A DNA stretch of 64,000 nucleotides, taken from NCBI GenBank assembly GCA_021740785.1, contig JAIOZI010000009.1:1-64000 (forward strand), given 5' to 3'. Positions 26,012 to 34,560 of the stretch are shown piece after piece. The notes beneath the pieces were generated by a model. The model was not told where the DNA came from. It did no database searches and was given only the letters and a program-made list of their open reading frames with translations. Every line of letters begins with the position of its first letter. Positions within the stretch are counted from its first letter, which is position 1. The DNA comes from Melioribacteraceae bacterium. Its GTDB lineage: Bacteria > Bacteroidota > Ignavibacteria > Ignavibacteriales > Melioribacteraceae. Position numbers and translations under genes: made by a program.

Positions 26012-26577
26012 TTAAGTTCTCCTAAATTTTCGTAAGTAAAATCCTGTTGAATTTCATTGAATCTTTTTGATTGTAAATCCTTATCCGATACAATCGGATT
26101 TTCAATTCCCCAATCGATACCAATTTCCGGATCATTATAAATAATGCTTCGTTCGTGCTGTTTGCTGTACAGATTGGTACACTTATAGTGAAAAATTGCT
26201 TCGTCGGAAATCACTGCAAAACCGTGTGCGAATCCTGGCGGAATCCAAAACTGCAATTTGTTTTCCGATGAAACTTCCACAGCCTCATGCTTTCCGAATG
26301 TCGGCGATCCAAATCGAACATCGACTGCGACATCCAGAACCTTTCCTTCAATCACACTTACCAATTTCCCTTGAGCAAACTCACCGACTTGATAATGAAG
26401 TCCGCGTATTGTTCTTTTCATCGATTTAGAAATATTATCCTGTACAAAATCATAAGTAATACCAATTTCCCGGTATTTCTTTTTACTGAAGGATTCAAAA
26501 AAATAACCGCGTGCATCTTTAAATACATCCGGTTGAATTATCAGCAATCCTTCTATGTTTGTTTTTTCTACTTTCAT
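26008..26577 (-). CDS. rfbC: dTDP-4-dehydrorhamnose 3,5-epimerase
   Basis: Cupin-fold epimerase of dTDP-rhamnose synthesis. 189 residues with family blocks PDVFKDARGYFFESF, DNISKSMKRTIRGLHYQ (catalytic His), GKLVSVIEGKVLDVAVDVRFGSPTFGKH, IPPGFAHGFAVISDEAIFHYKCTN and DPEIGIDWGI. It follows galE by 6 bp and overlaps ugd by 4 bp, so the three are one operon of nucleotide-sugar enzymes. It pairs functionally with rfbD at 20890-21798. Confidence 0.94.
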   Translation of the reverse strand: MKVEKTNIEGLLIIQPDVFKDARGYFFESFSKKKYREIGITYDFVQDNISKSMKRTIRGLHYQVGEFAQGKLVSVIEGKVLDVAVDVRFGSPTFGKHEAVEVSSENKLQFWIPPGFAHGFAVISDEAIFHYKCTNLYSKQHERSIIYNDPEIGIDWGIENPIVSDKDLQSKRFNEIQQDFTYENLGELK

Positions 26578-26583
26578 TTTCTC

Positions 26584-27555
26584 TTAATATTTTTGATTTT
26601 TATGCCAATTCCACGCTGAACTTATAATTGATTCCAAATCATGTTCCGGTTTCCATCCCAAAATATCCAATGCTTTTTTATTGTCTGCAACCAACACAGC
26701 AGGGTCGCCGGGTCTGCGATCGGTTGTTTCGGATTGAATATCTCTGCCGGTAATTTTTGCAGCCGTATCAATAATTTCCTTTACCGAATAACCCTCGCCG
26801 GTACCGAGATTCACAATTAGAGATTTCTTTTCATCCTCAAGATAACGTAATGCACTGATATGTGCATCAGCCAAATCGTTAACGTGAATGTAGTCACGAA
26901 TACATGTGCCGTCGGGTGTGTTGTAATCATCACCGAAAATAAACACTTTTTCCCTTTTCCCTAAAGCCGCCTGAAGAACAATTGGAATCAGGTGAGGTTC
27001 GGGATCGTGGCTCTCGCCAATTTCCCCGCTTGTATCAGCGCCCGCTGCATTAAAATACCTCAGCGCTGCATAATTAATTCCGTACGAGATGCTGAAATCC
27101 GAGAGAATATTTTCAACCGTTAATTTAGTCTGCGCATACGGATTTATCGGTTTCACTTTTTCATTTTCCGAAATCGGAATATTATCCGGATTACCATAGA
27201 GGGAACATGTGGAAGAAAACACGAAAGACTTTACTCCGAGATCTTTTACCACTCTTATCAGGTTGAAACTGCCCATTACATTATTTTCATAATACAGCTC
27301 GGGATTTTCGACCGATTCGCCTACATAGGCAAACGCAGCAAAATGAACAACCGCATCAATCTTATAATTTGAGAGGGAATCTTTCAGTTCGACGTAATTT
27401 CTGATATCCGCATTAATAAATTCCACATTGGCGGGAATTGATTCCCTATGCCCGCGTGATAAATTATCGAGTACAAGAATATCACTTCTATTTTGAAGCA
27501 AACGCTTAACAAAATGCGACCCAATGTATCCCGCCCCGCCTGATACTAAAATCAT
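26584..27555 (-). CDS. galE: UDP-glucose 4-epimerase
   Basis: Interconverts UDP-glucose and UDP-galactose with bound NAD+. Extended SDR of 323 residues: MILVSGGAGYIGSHFVKRLL, VVHFAAFAYVGESVENPELYYENNV, catalytic SSTCSLYG and YAQTK, YFNAAGADTSGEIGESHDPEPHLIP, and GDDYNTPDGTCIRDYIHVNDLADAH, the last two being strong GalE marks. First gene of the operon; the 243-bp gap to the divergent MauE gene holds its promoter and a long T-run (27745-27762). Confidence 0.93.
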   Translation of the reverse strand: MILVSGGAGYIGSHFVKRLLQNRSDILVLDNLSRGHRESIPANVEFINADIRNYVELKDSLSNYKIDAVVHFAAFAYVGESVENPELYYENNVMGSFNLIRVVKDLGVKSFVFSSTCSLYGNPDNIPISENEKVKPINPYAQTKLTVENILSDFSISYGINYAALRYFNAAGADTSGEIGESHDPEPHLIPIVLQAALGKREKVFIFGDDYNTPDGTCIRDYIHVNDLADAHISALRYLEDEKKSLIVNLGTGEGYSVKEIIDTAAKITGRDIQSETTDRRPGDPAVLVADNKKALDILGWKPEHDLESIISSAWNWHKNQKY

Positions 27556-27798
27556 GTATGTCCGAAATTCTTGAAAATCAAAGAGTTAACTTAATATAAT
27601 TACTGAAATGATTCTTCATTAATTTGAATGCGAAATCGGATTTAACAAAAGTTTGGAAGCTTCTTTTAGATACTTGTAGAGTAACATTCTACTTACTAAA
27701 ATTGAAGAATAAAAAGAAAGATAAACTAAATTTTTGACTTGCTTTTTCTTTTTTTTTTTTTTAGACTAAAAATAGTCTTTTCAATGTGAGTTTTTAGA

Positions 27799-28785
27799 AT
27801 GAAATCTCTTTCAACAATAATTCGTATTTTACTCGCCTTAATATTTCTTTTATCGAGTTTATTCAAACTGTTAAATCCTTCTGATTTTTTACTGACCTTA
27901 AAGCAGCTTAATTTATTTAATTCCGAAATCAATAATTGGATTGCTATAGTTGTAATACTTTTTGAATTCATTATCGCTCTAGCATTTTTATTTAATTTAT
28001 TCGTAAAAGAAGCTTCGTACTTAACACTTTTATTATTATTAATTTTCACAGCCACTTTATTTACTGATTTTCTACATATTAGGCAAACCTCATGTGGTTG
28101 TTTCGGAGATTTGTTCAGTGAAGATTCAACGACATTTTCACTTTTACGAAATTTCGCTTTAGTATTTCTGTTGTTATTTAATCTAACACTTATAGAATTT
28201 ATAAAATCTGGGAAGAACTTTTATAAAAGTTACCTTAAAGAAAGAAAAACATACTACTTAAACTTGGCAACTGCAATAATTATATTTCTGTTATCAACCG
28301 AAGTACTTATTCTATCGAGAACAATTTATAACATTAAACATGATTTCTATTTTTCTAATCAAAATGTTAGCATTTTGAAAGAAGGAGAGATTGTTCCAGA
28401 TGTAATACTACTCAATTCAGGTAATAAAATAAGTAAAATTAATTTTGCAGGCAAAAGAACACTATTATTGTTTTTTAGTACAGACTGCAGTATATGTCAT
28501 GATAATATTAAGAATTGGGAAGAAATCATAAATAGCAATTCAACTAGATCAGAAATAATTCCCATTTGTATGGATCACACAAATTCAAATAAGTCTATTT
28601 TTAATGACGAAACTATAGAGATATATTATCCATATCATGGAACTCTAAAAACTATTTTCAAAGTTTACGTTTACCCGTTAACTGTATTGATAAACAATAA
28701 TCATGTTGAAAAGACATATCTAGGACTTTTATCAGATAATGACATAAAACAAATAGATTCTATCATTAATAATGAGGATTCATAA
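27799..28785 (+). CDS. MauE-domain membrane protein fused to a thioredoxin-like (redoxin) domain
   Basis: Residues ~1-135 form a MauE/DoxX-type four-helix membrane domain with a CGC motif (C99, C101; SCGCFGD) after the third segment. A further membrane segment (~156-173) leads to a periplasmic redoxin domain (~195-325) with a CxxC site at C230/C233 in FFSTDCSICHDN and a cis-Pro candidate in VYPLTVLI. In methylamine-utilisation loci MauE and the redoxin MauD are separate and needed for a disulfide-rich subunit. Here both functions appear in one polypeptide, and the next gene encodes a small Cys-rich exported protein, a plausible substrate. Only a weak ribosome binding site (GTGAG) precedes it. 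Confidence 0.85.
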   Translation: MKSLSTIIRILLALIFLLSSLFKLLNPSDFLLTLKQLNLFNSEINNWIAIVVILFEFIIALAFLFNLFVKEASYLTLLLLLIFTATLFTDFLHIRQTSCGCFGDLFSEDSTTFSLLRNFALVFLLLFNLTLIEFIKSGKNFYKSYLKERKTYYLNLATAIIIFLLSTEVLILSRTIYNIKHDFYFSNQNVSILKEGEIVPDVILLNSGNKISKINFAGKRTLLLFFSTDCSICHDNIKNWEEIINSNSTRSEIIPICMDHTNSNKSIFNDETIEIYYPYHGTLKTIFKVYVYPLTVLINNNHVEKTYLGLLSDNDIKQIDSIINNEDS

Positions 28786-28786
28786 T

Positions 28787-29155
28787 ATGAATACCGCAAA
28801 GATAGTATTGCCATTTATAATTATTGTTTTGGGTGTGTTCTCATCAAATTTGGGTCAGAAAATATTAGCTGATCCAATTGCACATTGTTGTGAAAGAGGA
28901 CTTTGTAATGAACAACCATGTAGTTCAGCGTCTTCGGCATTTATTTGGACCCAGATTGAACCATTCGAGAAGTATTGTGTTGAAAGACTGATTACTTGCG
29001 GAGAATGTATGAATCTCAAATATAGTCCTGAATGGCATTGTGATGAATTTACTACCTTGCCCACGTATTGTATTGATGAAAATGGTGATCCATATTATGG
29101 CACTCATCAAAATTTTGGACCTCCGCTACCAACTGGAGAAAGCATTGGGAATTAA
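28787..29155 (+). CDS. Small exported Cys-rich protein, family not recognised
   Basis: 122 residues beginning with an export signal (KIVLPFIIIVLGVFSSNLGQ). The mature part has nine Cys in HCC, GLC, QPC, KYC, LITCGEC, WHC and TYC, and a Cys-free, Gly/Pro-rich end. I chose ATG 28787, one base after the MauE-redoxin stop, with GAGG 10 bp upstream; ATG 28772 in the same frame would overlap that gene. Spacing of 1 and 17 bp to its neighbours makes it the middle gene of a three-gene unit. Its Cys content next to a predicted thiol-disulfide enzyme suggests it is a folding substrate, by analogy with the Cys-rich MauA. Confidence 0.75.
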   Translation: MNTAKIVLPFIIIVLGVFSSNLGQKILADPIAHCCERGLCNEQPCSSASSAFIWTQIEPFEKYCVERLITCGECMNLKYSPEWHCDEFTTLPTYCIDENGDPYYGTHQNFGPPLPTGESIGN

Positions 29156-29172
29156 AAAATTGGGAGAAGAAG

Positions 29173-30540
29173 ATGAAGATGGTAATGGCTTTTATGCTAA
29201 TCAATTTTACAGTTTCGGCACAATGGACAAATATTGGATCAAATTTGGAAGAGAATTGGATGACGGGCTATTGCATGGATGCAATCGATAGTTCAACTGT
29301 TCTTTTATCGGCTGCAATTGATACACTCCCCCGCCCCTTGTATCTCACCAAAAATGGAGGCTTATCCTGGGAATCGATTTTTACTCCCACCATTTGGAGC
29401 GCTAATGATGTAAGTATTATAGATACAGCAGAATTCTGGTTTTGCTATAGTAATATTATTTATCATACAAGCGACGGCGGCGACAACTGGGATGTTCAGT
29501 TTCAAAATGATTCTATTACAAATTTTATTAACTACATCGAAATGTTTGATGAATCAAATGGAATTGCTATGGCTGACGCAGCAGTTGAAAATACTCCGGC
29601 GATAATCTTAAAGACAACTGATGGAGGTTCAAACTGGATTTCTGTAAACGATTCAACATTTGGATGGAAATCTAATTTATACCTTATTGACTTCGTTAAT
29701 CCGGATACCGGCTTCTTCTTTGCGTCCAGATCAACTTCGGGCTCACTTTGGAAAACTTTTGACGGAGGTTATAATTGGATTGAAACCTCGCTGTACATGC
29801 AGCCTCAAAATTTTCCTAATAGTATTGATTTCTACAACAGTCAAATCGGTATAGCTGGATTCAAAAATGATATCAAATATACACAAGACGGCGGGATGAC
29901 ATGGGAAAACCATATAATTGATCCGGGTTTTACAGCCGTTTACGATATTGAATTCTCTCCCGGTTCACCTGAAAGAATTTGGGGAGGAGGAGTTCACGGT
30001 TTATATCTGAGCGATGACTCCGGCGAAAATTGGATGAAAATAAGCGAGGGCATACACGAAAAAGCAGTTGTAAGGAAAATTATATTTACTGATGATAATC
30101 ATGGTTATGTTTTATGCGACAGCAGCAGGCTGTATTATATTTCAAATGCAGGATCAATCACCAGTGTTGAGGATGTTAAAAAAGAAACTTTACCGACTGA
30201 TTTTGTCTTATCACAAAATTATCCCAACCCGTTTAATCCTACAACTACAATTGAATTTTATATTCCATCAGCCATTTCGAACTTGTCTGACGGTAAATCA
30301 AGCGAAGTGAGAAATTTTAAAGATTTCTCGTCGCAAGCTCCTCGAAATGACATGGTTAATGTAAGGCTGAAGGTTTACGATATTTTAGGAAGAGAAGTAA
30401 AAACTCTGCTCAACAAATCATTAAACTCCGGCAGATATAAGATCACATTTAATGCCGATGGGTTAAACAGCGGTGTTTATTTTTATCAGCTTACTACGGG
30501 TGAGTATAAACATGCAAAGAAAATGGTGCTATTAAGATAG
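29173..30540 (+). CDS. Secreted Ycf48/BNR-type beta-propeller with T9SS sorting tail
   Basis: A short signal (MKMVMAFMLINFTVSAQ) precedes a repeat body with five or more (S/T)xDGGxNW motifs: TSDGGDNW, TTDGGSNW, TFDGGYNW, TQDGGMTW and SDDSGENW, typical of Ycf48-like/sortilin-type propellers. The C-terminal T9SS domain begins QNYPNPFNPTTTIEFYIPS and ends GVYFYQLTTGEYKHAKKMVLLR. Between its first strand and LKVYDILGRE lies an insertion of ~28 residues (about 367-394) encoded by a repeat element. GGGAG lies at 29161-29165. It ends the MauE-redoxin unit and probably sits on the cell surface. Confidence 0.85.
   Translation: MKMVMAFMLINFTVSAQWTNIGSNLEENWMTGYCMDAIDSSTVLLSAAIDTLPRPLYLTKNGGLSWESIFTPTIWSANDVSIIDTAEFWFCYSNIIYHTSDGGDNWDVQFQNDSITNFINYIEMFDESNGIAMADAAVENTPAIILKTTDGGSNWISVNDSTFGWKSNLYLIDFVNPDTGFFFASRSTSGSLWKTFDGGYNWIETSLYMQPQNFPNSIDFYNSQIGIAGFKNDIKYTQDGGMTWENHIIDPGFTAVYDIEFSPGSPERIWGGGVHGLYLSDDSGENWMKISEGIHEKAVVRKIIFTDDNHGYVLCDSSRLYYISNAGSITSVEDVKKETLPTDFVLSQNYPNPFNPTTTIEFYIPSAISNLSDGKSSEVRNFKDFSSQAPRNDMVNVRLKVYDILGREVKTLLNKSLNSGRYKITFNADGLNSGVYFYQLTTGEYKHAKKMVLLR
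30271..30352. repeat. Repeat element inserted in frame in the T9SS tail
   Basis: Ends GCCATTTCGA (30271-30280) and TCGAAATGAC (30343-30352) are inverted repeats with 9 of 10 matches. Inside, GAGAAAT...ATTTCTC forms a smaller hairpin. The insertion encodes ISNLSDGKSSEVRNFKDF followed by SSQAPRNDM and keeps the reading frame; the other T9SS tail in this window (14204-16228) lacks it. Confidence 0.75.
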
Positions 30541-30773
30541 ATACAGTTACAAATTTTCTTGAAATCATTTTGGATGCGAACATTTCAACATCTTCACGGT
30601 GAAAAATATAAATTTCTCAAATATCGCTGTGTATATGTCGCCGCCCGCCAATCGTCAGACTCCGATGCACCCTTTCGGGAGTTCGGAGAAAAAGCAGAAT
30701 GATTACTTGCCCGCTTTAGTTCATTTTGTGAAGGAAGGCGGTCGATTTGATGAACTTGTCATACAACAGATTT

Positions 30774-31076
30774 TTAACTTACTCTTTTAAGTTTCTTTAC
30801 TTCCCTTTTTAGTCTATCTTGAAGCCTGTCTTTCTCGATTTCTAAATTGTATTTCATTTGTAAGTTCAGCCAAAACTTTTCCGACATTCCAAAATATTCT
30901 GATAATCTTAACGCCGTATCTGCTGTGACAGACCTTTTACCAAGAACTATTTCATTTATTCTTCTGGGCGGGACATTTAAATCTTTTGCTAAACGATATT
31001 GACTGATTTCCATTGGAATTAAGAATTCTGCGAGTAATATCTCTCCGGGATGTACTGGCTCTAACTTTCTACTCAT
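30774..31076 (-). CDS. higA: HigA-type antitoxin (XRE family)
   Basis: 100 residues: VHPGEILLAEFLIPMEISQYRLAKDLNVPPRRINEIVLGKRSVTADTALRLSEYFGMSEKFWLNLQMKYNLE, the full HigA/VapI helix-turn-helix signature. It normally neutralises a HigB mRNA interferase encoded just upstream and represses the pair. Here only a HigB C-terminal remnant precedes it (31082-31150), so this antitoxin appears orphaned. Confidence 0.9.
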   Translation of the reverse strand: MSRKLEPVHPGEILLAEFLIPMEISQYRLAKDLNVPPRRINEIVLGKRSVTADTALRLSEYFGMSEKFWLNLQMKYNLEIEKDRLQDRLKREVKKLKRVS

Positions 31077-31081
31077 TATAT

Positions 31082-31150
31082 TTATCCTTTATGATAATCT
31101 ATTATTTCTACTTCATAAAAATTATTGATGTTAACTTCATGTATTTTCAC
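31082..31150 (-). pseudogene. Remnant of higB toxin C-terminus
   Basis: Reading the minus strand into higA, 22 codons give VKIHEVNINNFYEVEIIDYHKG and a TAA 5 bp before the higA ATG. The ending VEIIDYHKG is what HigB/RelE-type toxins end with in front of higA. The frame is closed by a TGA at 31154-31156, inside the end of the SDR gene, so ~70 N-terminal residues are missing. The deletion joint coincides with the 3' end of the SDR gene. Confidence 0.6.
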
Positions 31151-32130
31151 CTTTCATATGCCGAGATAATTCTATCCATCATTGTGTTAGTTTGAGGATT
31201 TACAATCATTCTTACCGGATCGGATTCAAACCATTTGATTGTTTCTTTTATTCCCTCGCGGTAACTGATTCCTGTTTTAAAATCAGTAACAAATGATTTT
31301 ATTTTAGAATTATCAAAAATTGCGCTTACGGCTTTATCGCCGATCAATGTTCCGGTTAAAGAATTTTCTATAGCACAGATAAAATCCGAAGCAATATGAA
31401 TTATCTTCGGTTCAACTCCGGCAGCTTCGGCAGTGTAAGTATAAATCTGATCCCATGTTAATAATTCATCGGAAGTAATATGAAATGCTTCCCCTATTGC
31501 TTTATCATTCCCGAATAAACCGATAAATCCTTTCGCAAAATCAATCGCATGGGTTATCGTCCAAAGTGAACTCCCGTCCCCGTGAACAATAATTTTTTTA
31601 CCCTTTTTCATTCTGTCAATAATTGTGTATTCCCTCCATCCGCCAATAGCAACCGGAATCACTGTGTCGTATGTTAGAGAGGGACGCACAATGGTAACCG
31701 GAAAATCATTTTGCTGATGCAGCTCATTTAACTTTTTCTCGCATGCTATTTTATTTCGAGAGTATTCCCAAAATGGATTTTCAAGCGGCGTCGATTCTGT
31801 TATCACTGGATTTTGCAACGGCTTTTGATACGCTGATGCAGAACTTATAAATATATACTGTTTTGTTTTGCCGGAAAATAAATTGTAATCGCGAATAACA
31901 TCATGTTCGGTAAATGCAATCCAATTAACAACAACATCCCAATCGTGATCTTTCAATTTGTTTTTAATGGATTGTTCATTATTTATATCGGCATTAACAA
32001 CCGTTGCCCCGGCAACAGAAGAACCGGATAGTCCGCGGTTCAATAAATATAAGTCGATGTTTTTCTCAACACATAATCTGCTTACGGGCTGACTAATATT
32101 TCCCGTTCCTCCAATAAACAATACCTTCAT
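31147..32130 (-). CDS. NAD(P)-dependent epimerase/dehydratase-like SDR
   Basis: Extended SDR of 327 residues: MKVLFIGGTGNISQPVSRLC (GxxGxxx nucleotide motif), VVVNWIAFTEHDV, FISSASAYQKP and catalytic YSRNK in FWEYSRNKIACEK. It resembles the NAD-dependent epimerase group near chloroplast stem-loop-binding proteins and isoflavone reductase-like enzymes. Substrate unknown. It follows the sugar isomerase-like gene by 64 bp on the same strand. Confidence 0.82.
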   Translation of the reverse strand: MKVLFIGGTGNISQPVSRLCVEKNIDLYLLNRGLSGSSVAGATVVNADINNEQSIKNKLKDHDWDVVVNWIAFTEHDVIRDYNLFSGKTKQYIFISSASAYQKPLQNPVITESTPLENPFWEYSRNKIACEKKLNELHQQNDFPVTIVRPSLTYDTVIPVAIGGWREYTIIDRMKKGKKIIVHGDGSSLWTITHAIDFAKGFIGLFGNDKAIGEAFHITSDELLTWDQIYTYTAEAAGVEPKIIHIASDFICAIENSLTGTLIGDKAVSAIFDNSKIKSFVTDFKTGISYREGIKETIKWFESDPVRMIVNPQTNTMMDRIISAYER

Positions 32131-32194
32131 ACAACTCCTCGAATAGTTTTACATCACCAATAAATGAAGTAATTTACGATTAGGTTAAATTTAA

Positions 32195-33058
32195 TTACCT
32201 ATTTCCCACGGCAAATTTATTTTTAGTTAGATAATCATAACTGTCATCTATGCCGTCAAAAATATTACGTTCGTATTCATCAAATTCAACAATCATCCAT
32301 TCCGTGTTATCTTTACATGCGGAATAAACAGATTGAAAATCAACATTCCCCGATCCGACCGGAACCTGTGCATACATAGCATCACCTTTTACAGCCGGTC
32401 CATCTTTTATATGCAGCAGTTTCGCACGTTTACCGAAATCCTCAATTATTTCAGCCGGATTCATTCCCGCGGTCTTCGCCCAATAAGTATCTATCTCAAA
32501 AAAGATAGCATCATTTAAGTTTTCGAGCAGATAATAAAACGGGATAATTCCATCAACCTTTTCAAATTCCCACCAGTGATTATGCAAGCCGAATTGCAGT
32601 CCATGCGATTTTAATTTTTCACCGATTTCATTATAAAGCTCAACTGTTGATTTCAAATTATCTTCACCTTTGTATTTATCATCCTCAGGCCAGCCGTGAT
32701 AAACTACCAACTTAGAATTATAAGCATCCGTAGTCTTAAGCGCAGTTTCCAAATTCTGACCGACCGGAAGTTCAGAGTGAATACTGAATACTTCCAAACC
32801 TGCATCGTGAAAAACTTTTGATGCGTATTTCAATGTTATATTTTCGGGAAGCGGATAGGATTCAATTCCCTTATAACCAATCTCCGCAATCCTTTTTACA
32901 GCGATTTCAAAATCTTTTTCAATTTCATAGCGCACCGTATATAGTTGAATTCCGAGATTGGGAATACTATCAGTTGATGCAAACAGATTAATATTCGGCA
33001 GTGAAAATGCTGCTGCACCCAAGCCTAAAACTTTTATGAAATTCCTTCTGCTCTGCAT
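32195..33058 (-). CDS. Xylose isomerase-like TIM-barrel protein with Tat-type signal
   Basis: Begins MQSRRNFIKVLGLGAAAFSL, a twin-arginine (RRxFIK) signal with a hydrophobic core. The rest is an AP endonuclease 2/xylose isomerase-like barrel: LGIQLYTVRYEIEKD, IGYKGIESYPLP, FSIHSELPVGQN, YHGWPEDDKYKGE, QFGLHNHWWEFE, FFEIDTYWAKTAGMNP, LLHIKDGPAV and VPVGSGNVDFQSVY. Metal-binding His/Glu/Asp are kept. Such proteins act on sugars or cyclitols in the periplasm. It lies 20 bp after the TolB-like gene. Confidence 0.87.
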   Translation of the reverse strand: MQSRRNFIKVLGLGAAAFSLPNINLFASTDSIPNLGIQLYTVRYEIEKDFEIAVKRIAEIGYKGIESYPLPENITLKYASKVFHDAGLEVFSIHSELPVGQNLETALKTTDAYNSKLVVYHGWPEDDKYKGEDNLKSTVELYNEIGEKLKSHGLQFGLHNHWWEFEKVDGIIPFYYLLENLNDAIFFEIDTYWAKTAGMNPAEIIEDFGKRAKLLHIKDGPAVKGDAMYAQVPVGSGNVDFQSVYSACKDNTEWMIVEFDEYERNIFDGIDDSYDYLTKNKFAVGNR

Positions 33059-33078
33059 AAAATCTCCGTTTAATATTT

Positions 33079-34560
33079 TTATGGAATTACTAATCTATAA
33101 CTTACGAAAGCGGCTTTTTTACTATCCGGCGACCATGAAGGTACGTTGATCGTTCCTTGTCCGCCGAATAAAACCGCTAATATTTCAGGTTCGCCTTTTT
33201 CAACCGGCATGATACGCAGCACAACATCCTTATTTGCAGGATGACCTTCCACGCTTTTATCGTATGAAACGAACACAAGCTTCGTATTATCCGGTGAAGG
33301 ATGTGCGAACCAATCTCCGTAATTATCGTCAGGTGAAATTTGAACTTCGTCGGAACCGTCTGCATTCATACGCCAGATTTTCATCTGTCCCGTTCTCACT
33401 GAATTAAAGTAAATAAATTTTCCATCGGGTGAATACTCCGGACCGTCATCCAACCCCGGTGCATCGGTTAACCTGATTTCATTTCCGCCTTCAACCGGTA
33501 TAGCATAAACATCAAACTCACCGTTTCGTTCGGCACAGTAAACGAGTGTTGATCCATCCGGGGACCAGCCGTGCCAATAAGAGGGACCGTTTTCCGTAAC
33601 CAACCTCGGTTCACCGCCTGTTACCGGTACAACATAAATAAATGATTTCCAATCATCTCCTTGATGATGACTGATGGCTAACTGTTTTAAGTCTGGTGAT
33701 AATCCGTGATCGTTATTACATCGTGTTGCGAAGGATGTGAAAATTTCTTTTGTTTCTCCGCCGTCAACCGGAATCGAATACAATTTCCCGTCCATGTTAT
33801 AAATTAGTGTATTGTCATCACCTTTCCAGTTTGGAGCTTCGAAATGTTCTTTGGCTCTTCGAACAATTCTACGAATGCCGGTTTCGACATTAATTATTTC
33901 AAGTGTACTTTCTAAAACTCTCTCCGTCCCTTCACTGAGCATTTTCGAATCGACAAAGACATTACTAAAAACTGCCGTTTCGTAAGTTGTGGAATCGTGA
34001 GAGCAAATTGCCAATCCTGCATATTGATTTCCCAACTCAACTGAAATTGTACCGCCGGGATGCATTGTGTTGTCATCTGTGGAATAATAAAAAGTAAATT
34101 GATTCCCGGTCCGTTCCAGCCTTATCCTTTTAGGATATTTTACCGGAGCTTGAATTTCAAATGTTCCGCCTCCCTTAATTTTTCGGTACTGCATTGAAGT
34201 TAATCCATCACCGTGAACAACCACATCAACATAAGGATCATCCGCTTCAATTCCCCCGCGTATCATTAATCCGGCTTTACGATGCACATGATTTCCTTCC
34301 CCAATCAATTCGATATTAGAGGCTAAGGTAATGTCTCCATTCATTTCACTCCACACGAAATAGAATGCGTCTTCAGTTTCCCAAATATTTTCACCGCTTC
34401 CTGTAAGCGTATAAGTGTTATTGGATTCATTAAAATCAAATTTTCCGTGCAATGAAATCTTTCCAATATCATTTTGATTTTTAAATTCTTGCTGTGATGA
34501 ACAAACAGTCGATAAACTAAAAAGAAAAACTAAAATTGATGTGTTGAATTTGAGGTTCAT
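33079..34560 (-). CDS. Exported PD40/TolB-like beta-propeller protein
   Basis: 493 residues with an export signal (TSILVFLFSLSTVCSSQ). Residues ~35-200 form a beta-sandwich typical of DUF1349/concanavalin-like domains (TLTGSGENIWETEDAFYFVW, ASNIELIGEGNHVHRKAGLMIRG). The C-terminal half has PD40-type repeats: SPDGSTLVYCAERNGEFDVYAIP, SPDGKFIYFNSVRTGQMKIW, SPDNTKLVFVSYD and SPDSKKAAFVSY. TolB itself has a different N-domain, so this is a TolB-like propeller that may bind or process a carbohydrate. First of a three-gene set with the TIM-barrel and SDR proteins. Confidence 0.85.
   Translation of the reverse strand: MNLKFNTSILVFLFSLSTVCSSQQEFKNQNDIGKISLHGKFDFNESNNTYTLTGSGENIWETEDAFYFVWSEMNGDITLASNIELIGEGNHVHRKAGLMIRGGIEADDPYVDVVVHGDGLTSMQYRKIKGGGTFEIQAPVKYPKRIRLERTGNQFTFYYSTDDNTMHPGGTISVELGNQYAGLAICSHDSTTYETAVFSNVFVDSKMLSEGTERVLESTLEIINVETGIRRIVRRAKEHFEAPNWKGDDNTLIYNMDGKLYSIPVDGGETKEIFTSFATRCNNDHGLSPDLKQLAISHHQGDDWKSFIYVVPVTGGEPRLVTENGPSYWHGWSPDGSTLVYCAERNGEFDVYAIPVEGGNEIRLTDAPGLDDGPEYSPDGKFIYFNSVRTGQMKIWRMNADGSDEVQISPDDNYGDWFAHPSPDNTKLVFVSYDKSVEGHPANKDVVLRIMPVEKGEPEILAVLFGGQGTINVPSWSPDSKKAAFVSYRLVIP

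Noticed and set aside
30599-30790. 63-codon frame after the propeller gene
   Set aside because: Covers a GC-rich hairpin of the repeat type (30659-30691) and has no protein-like features.
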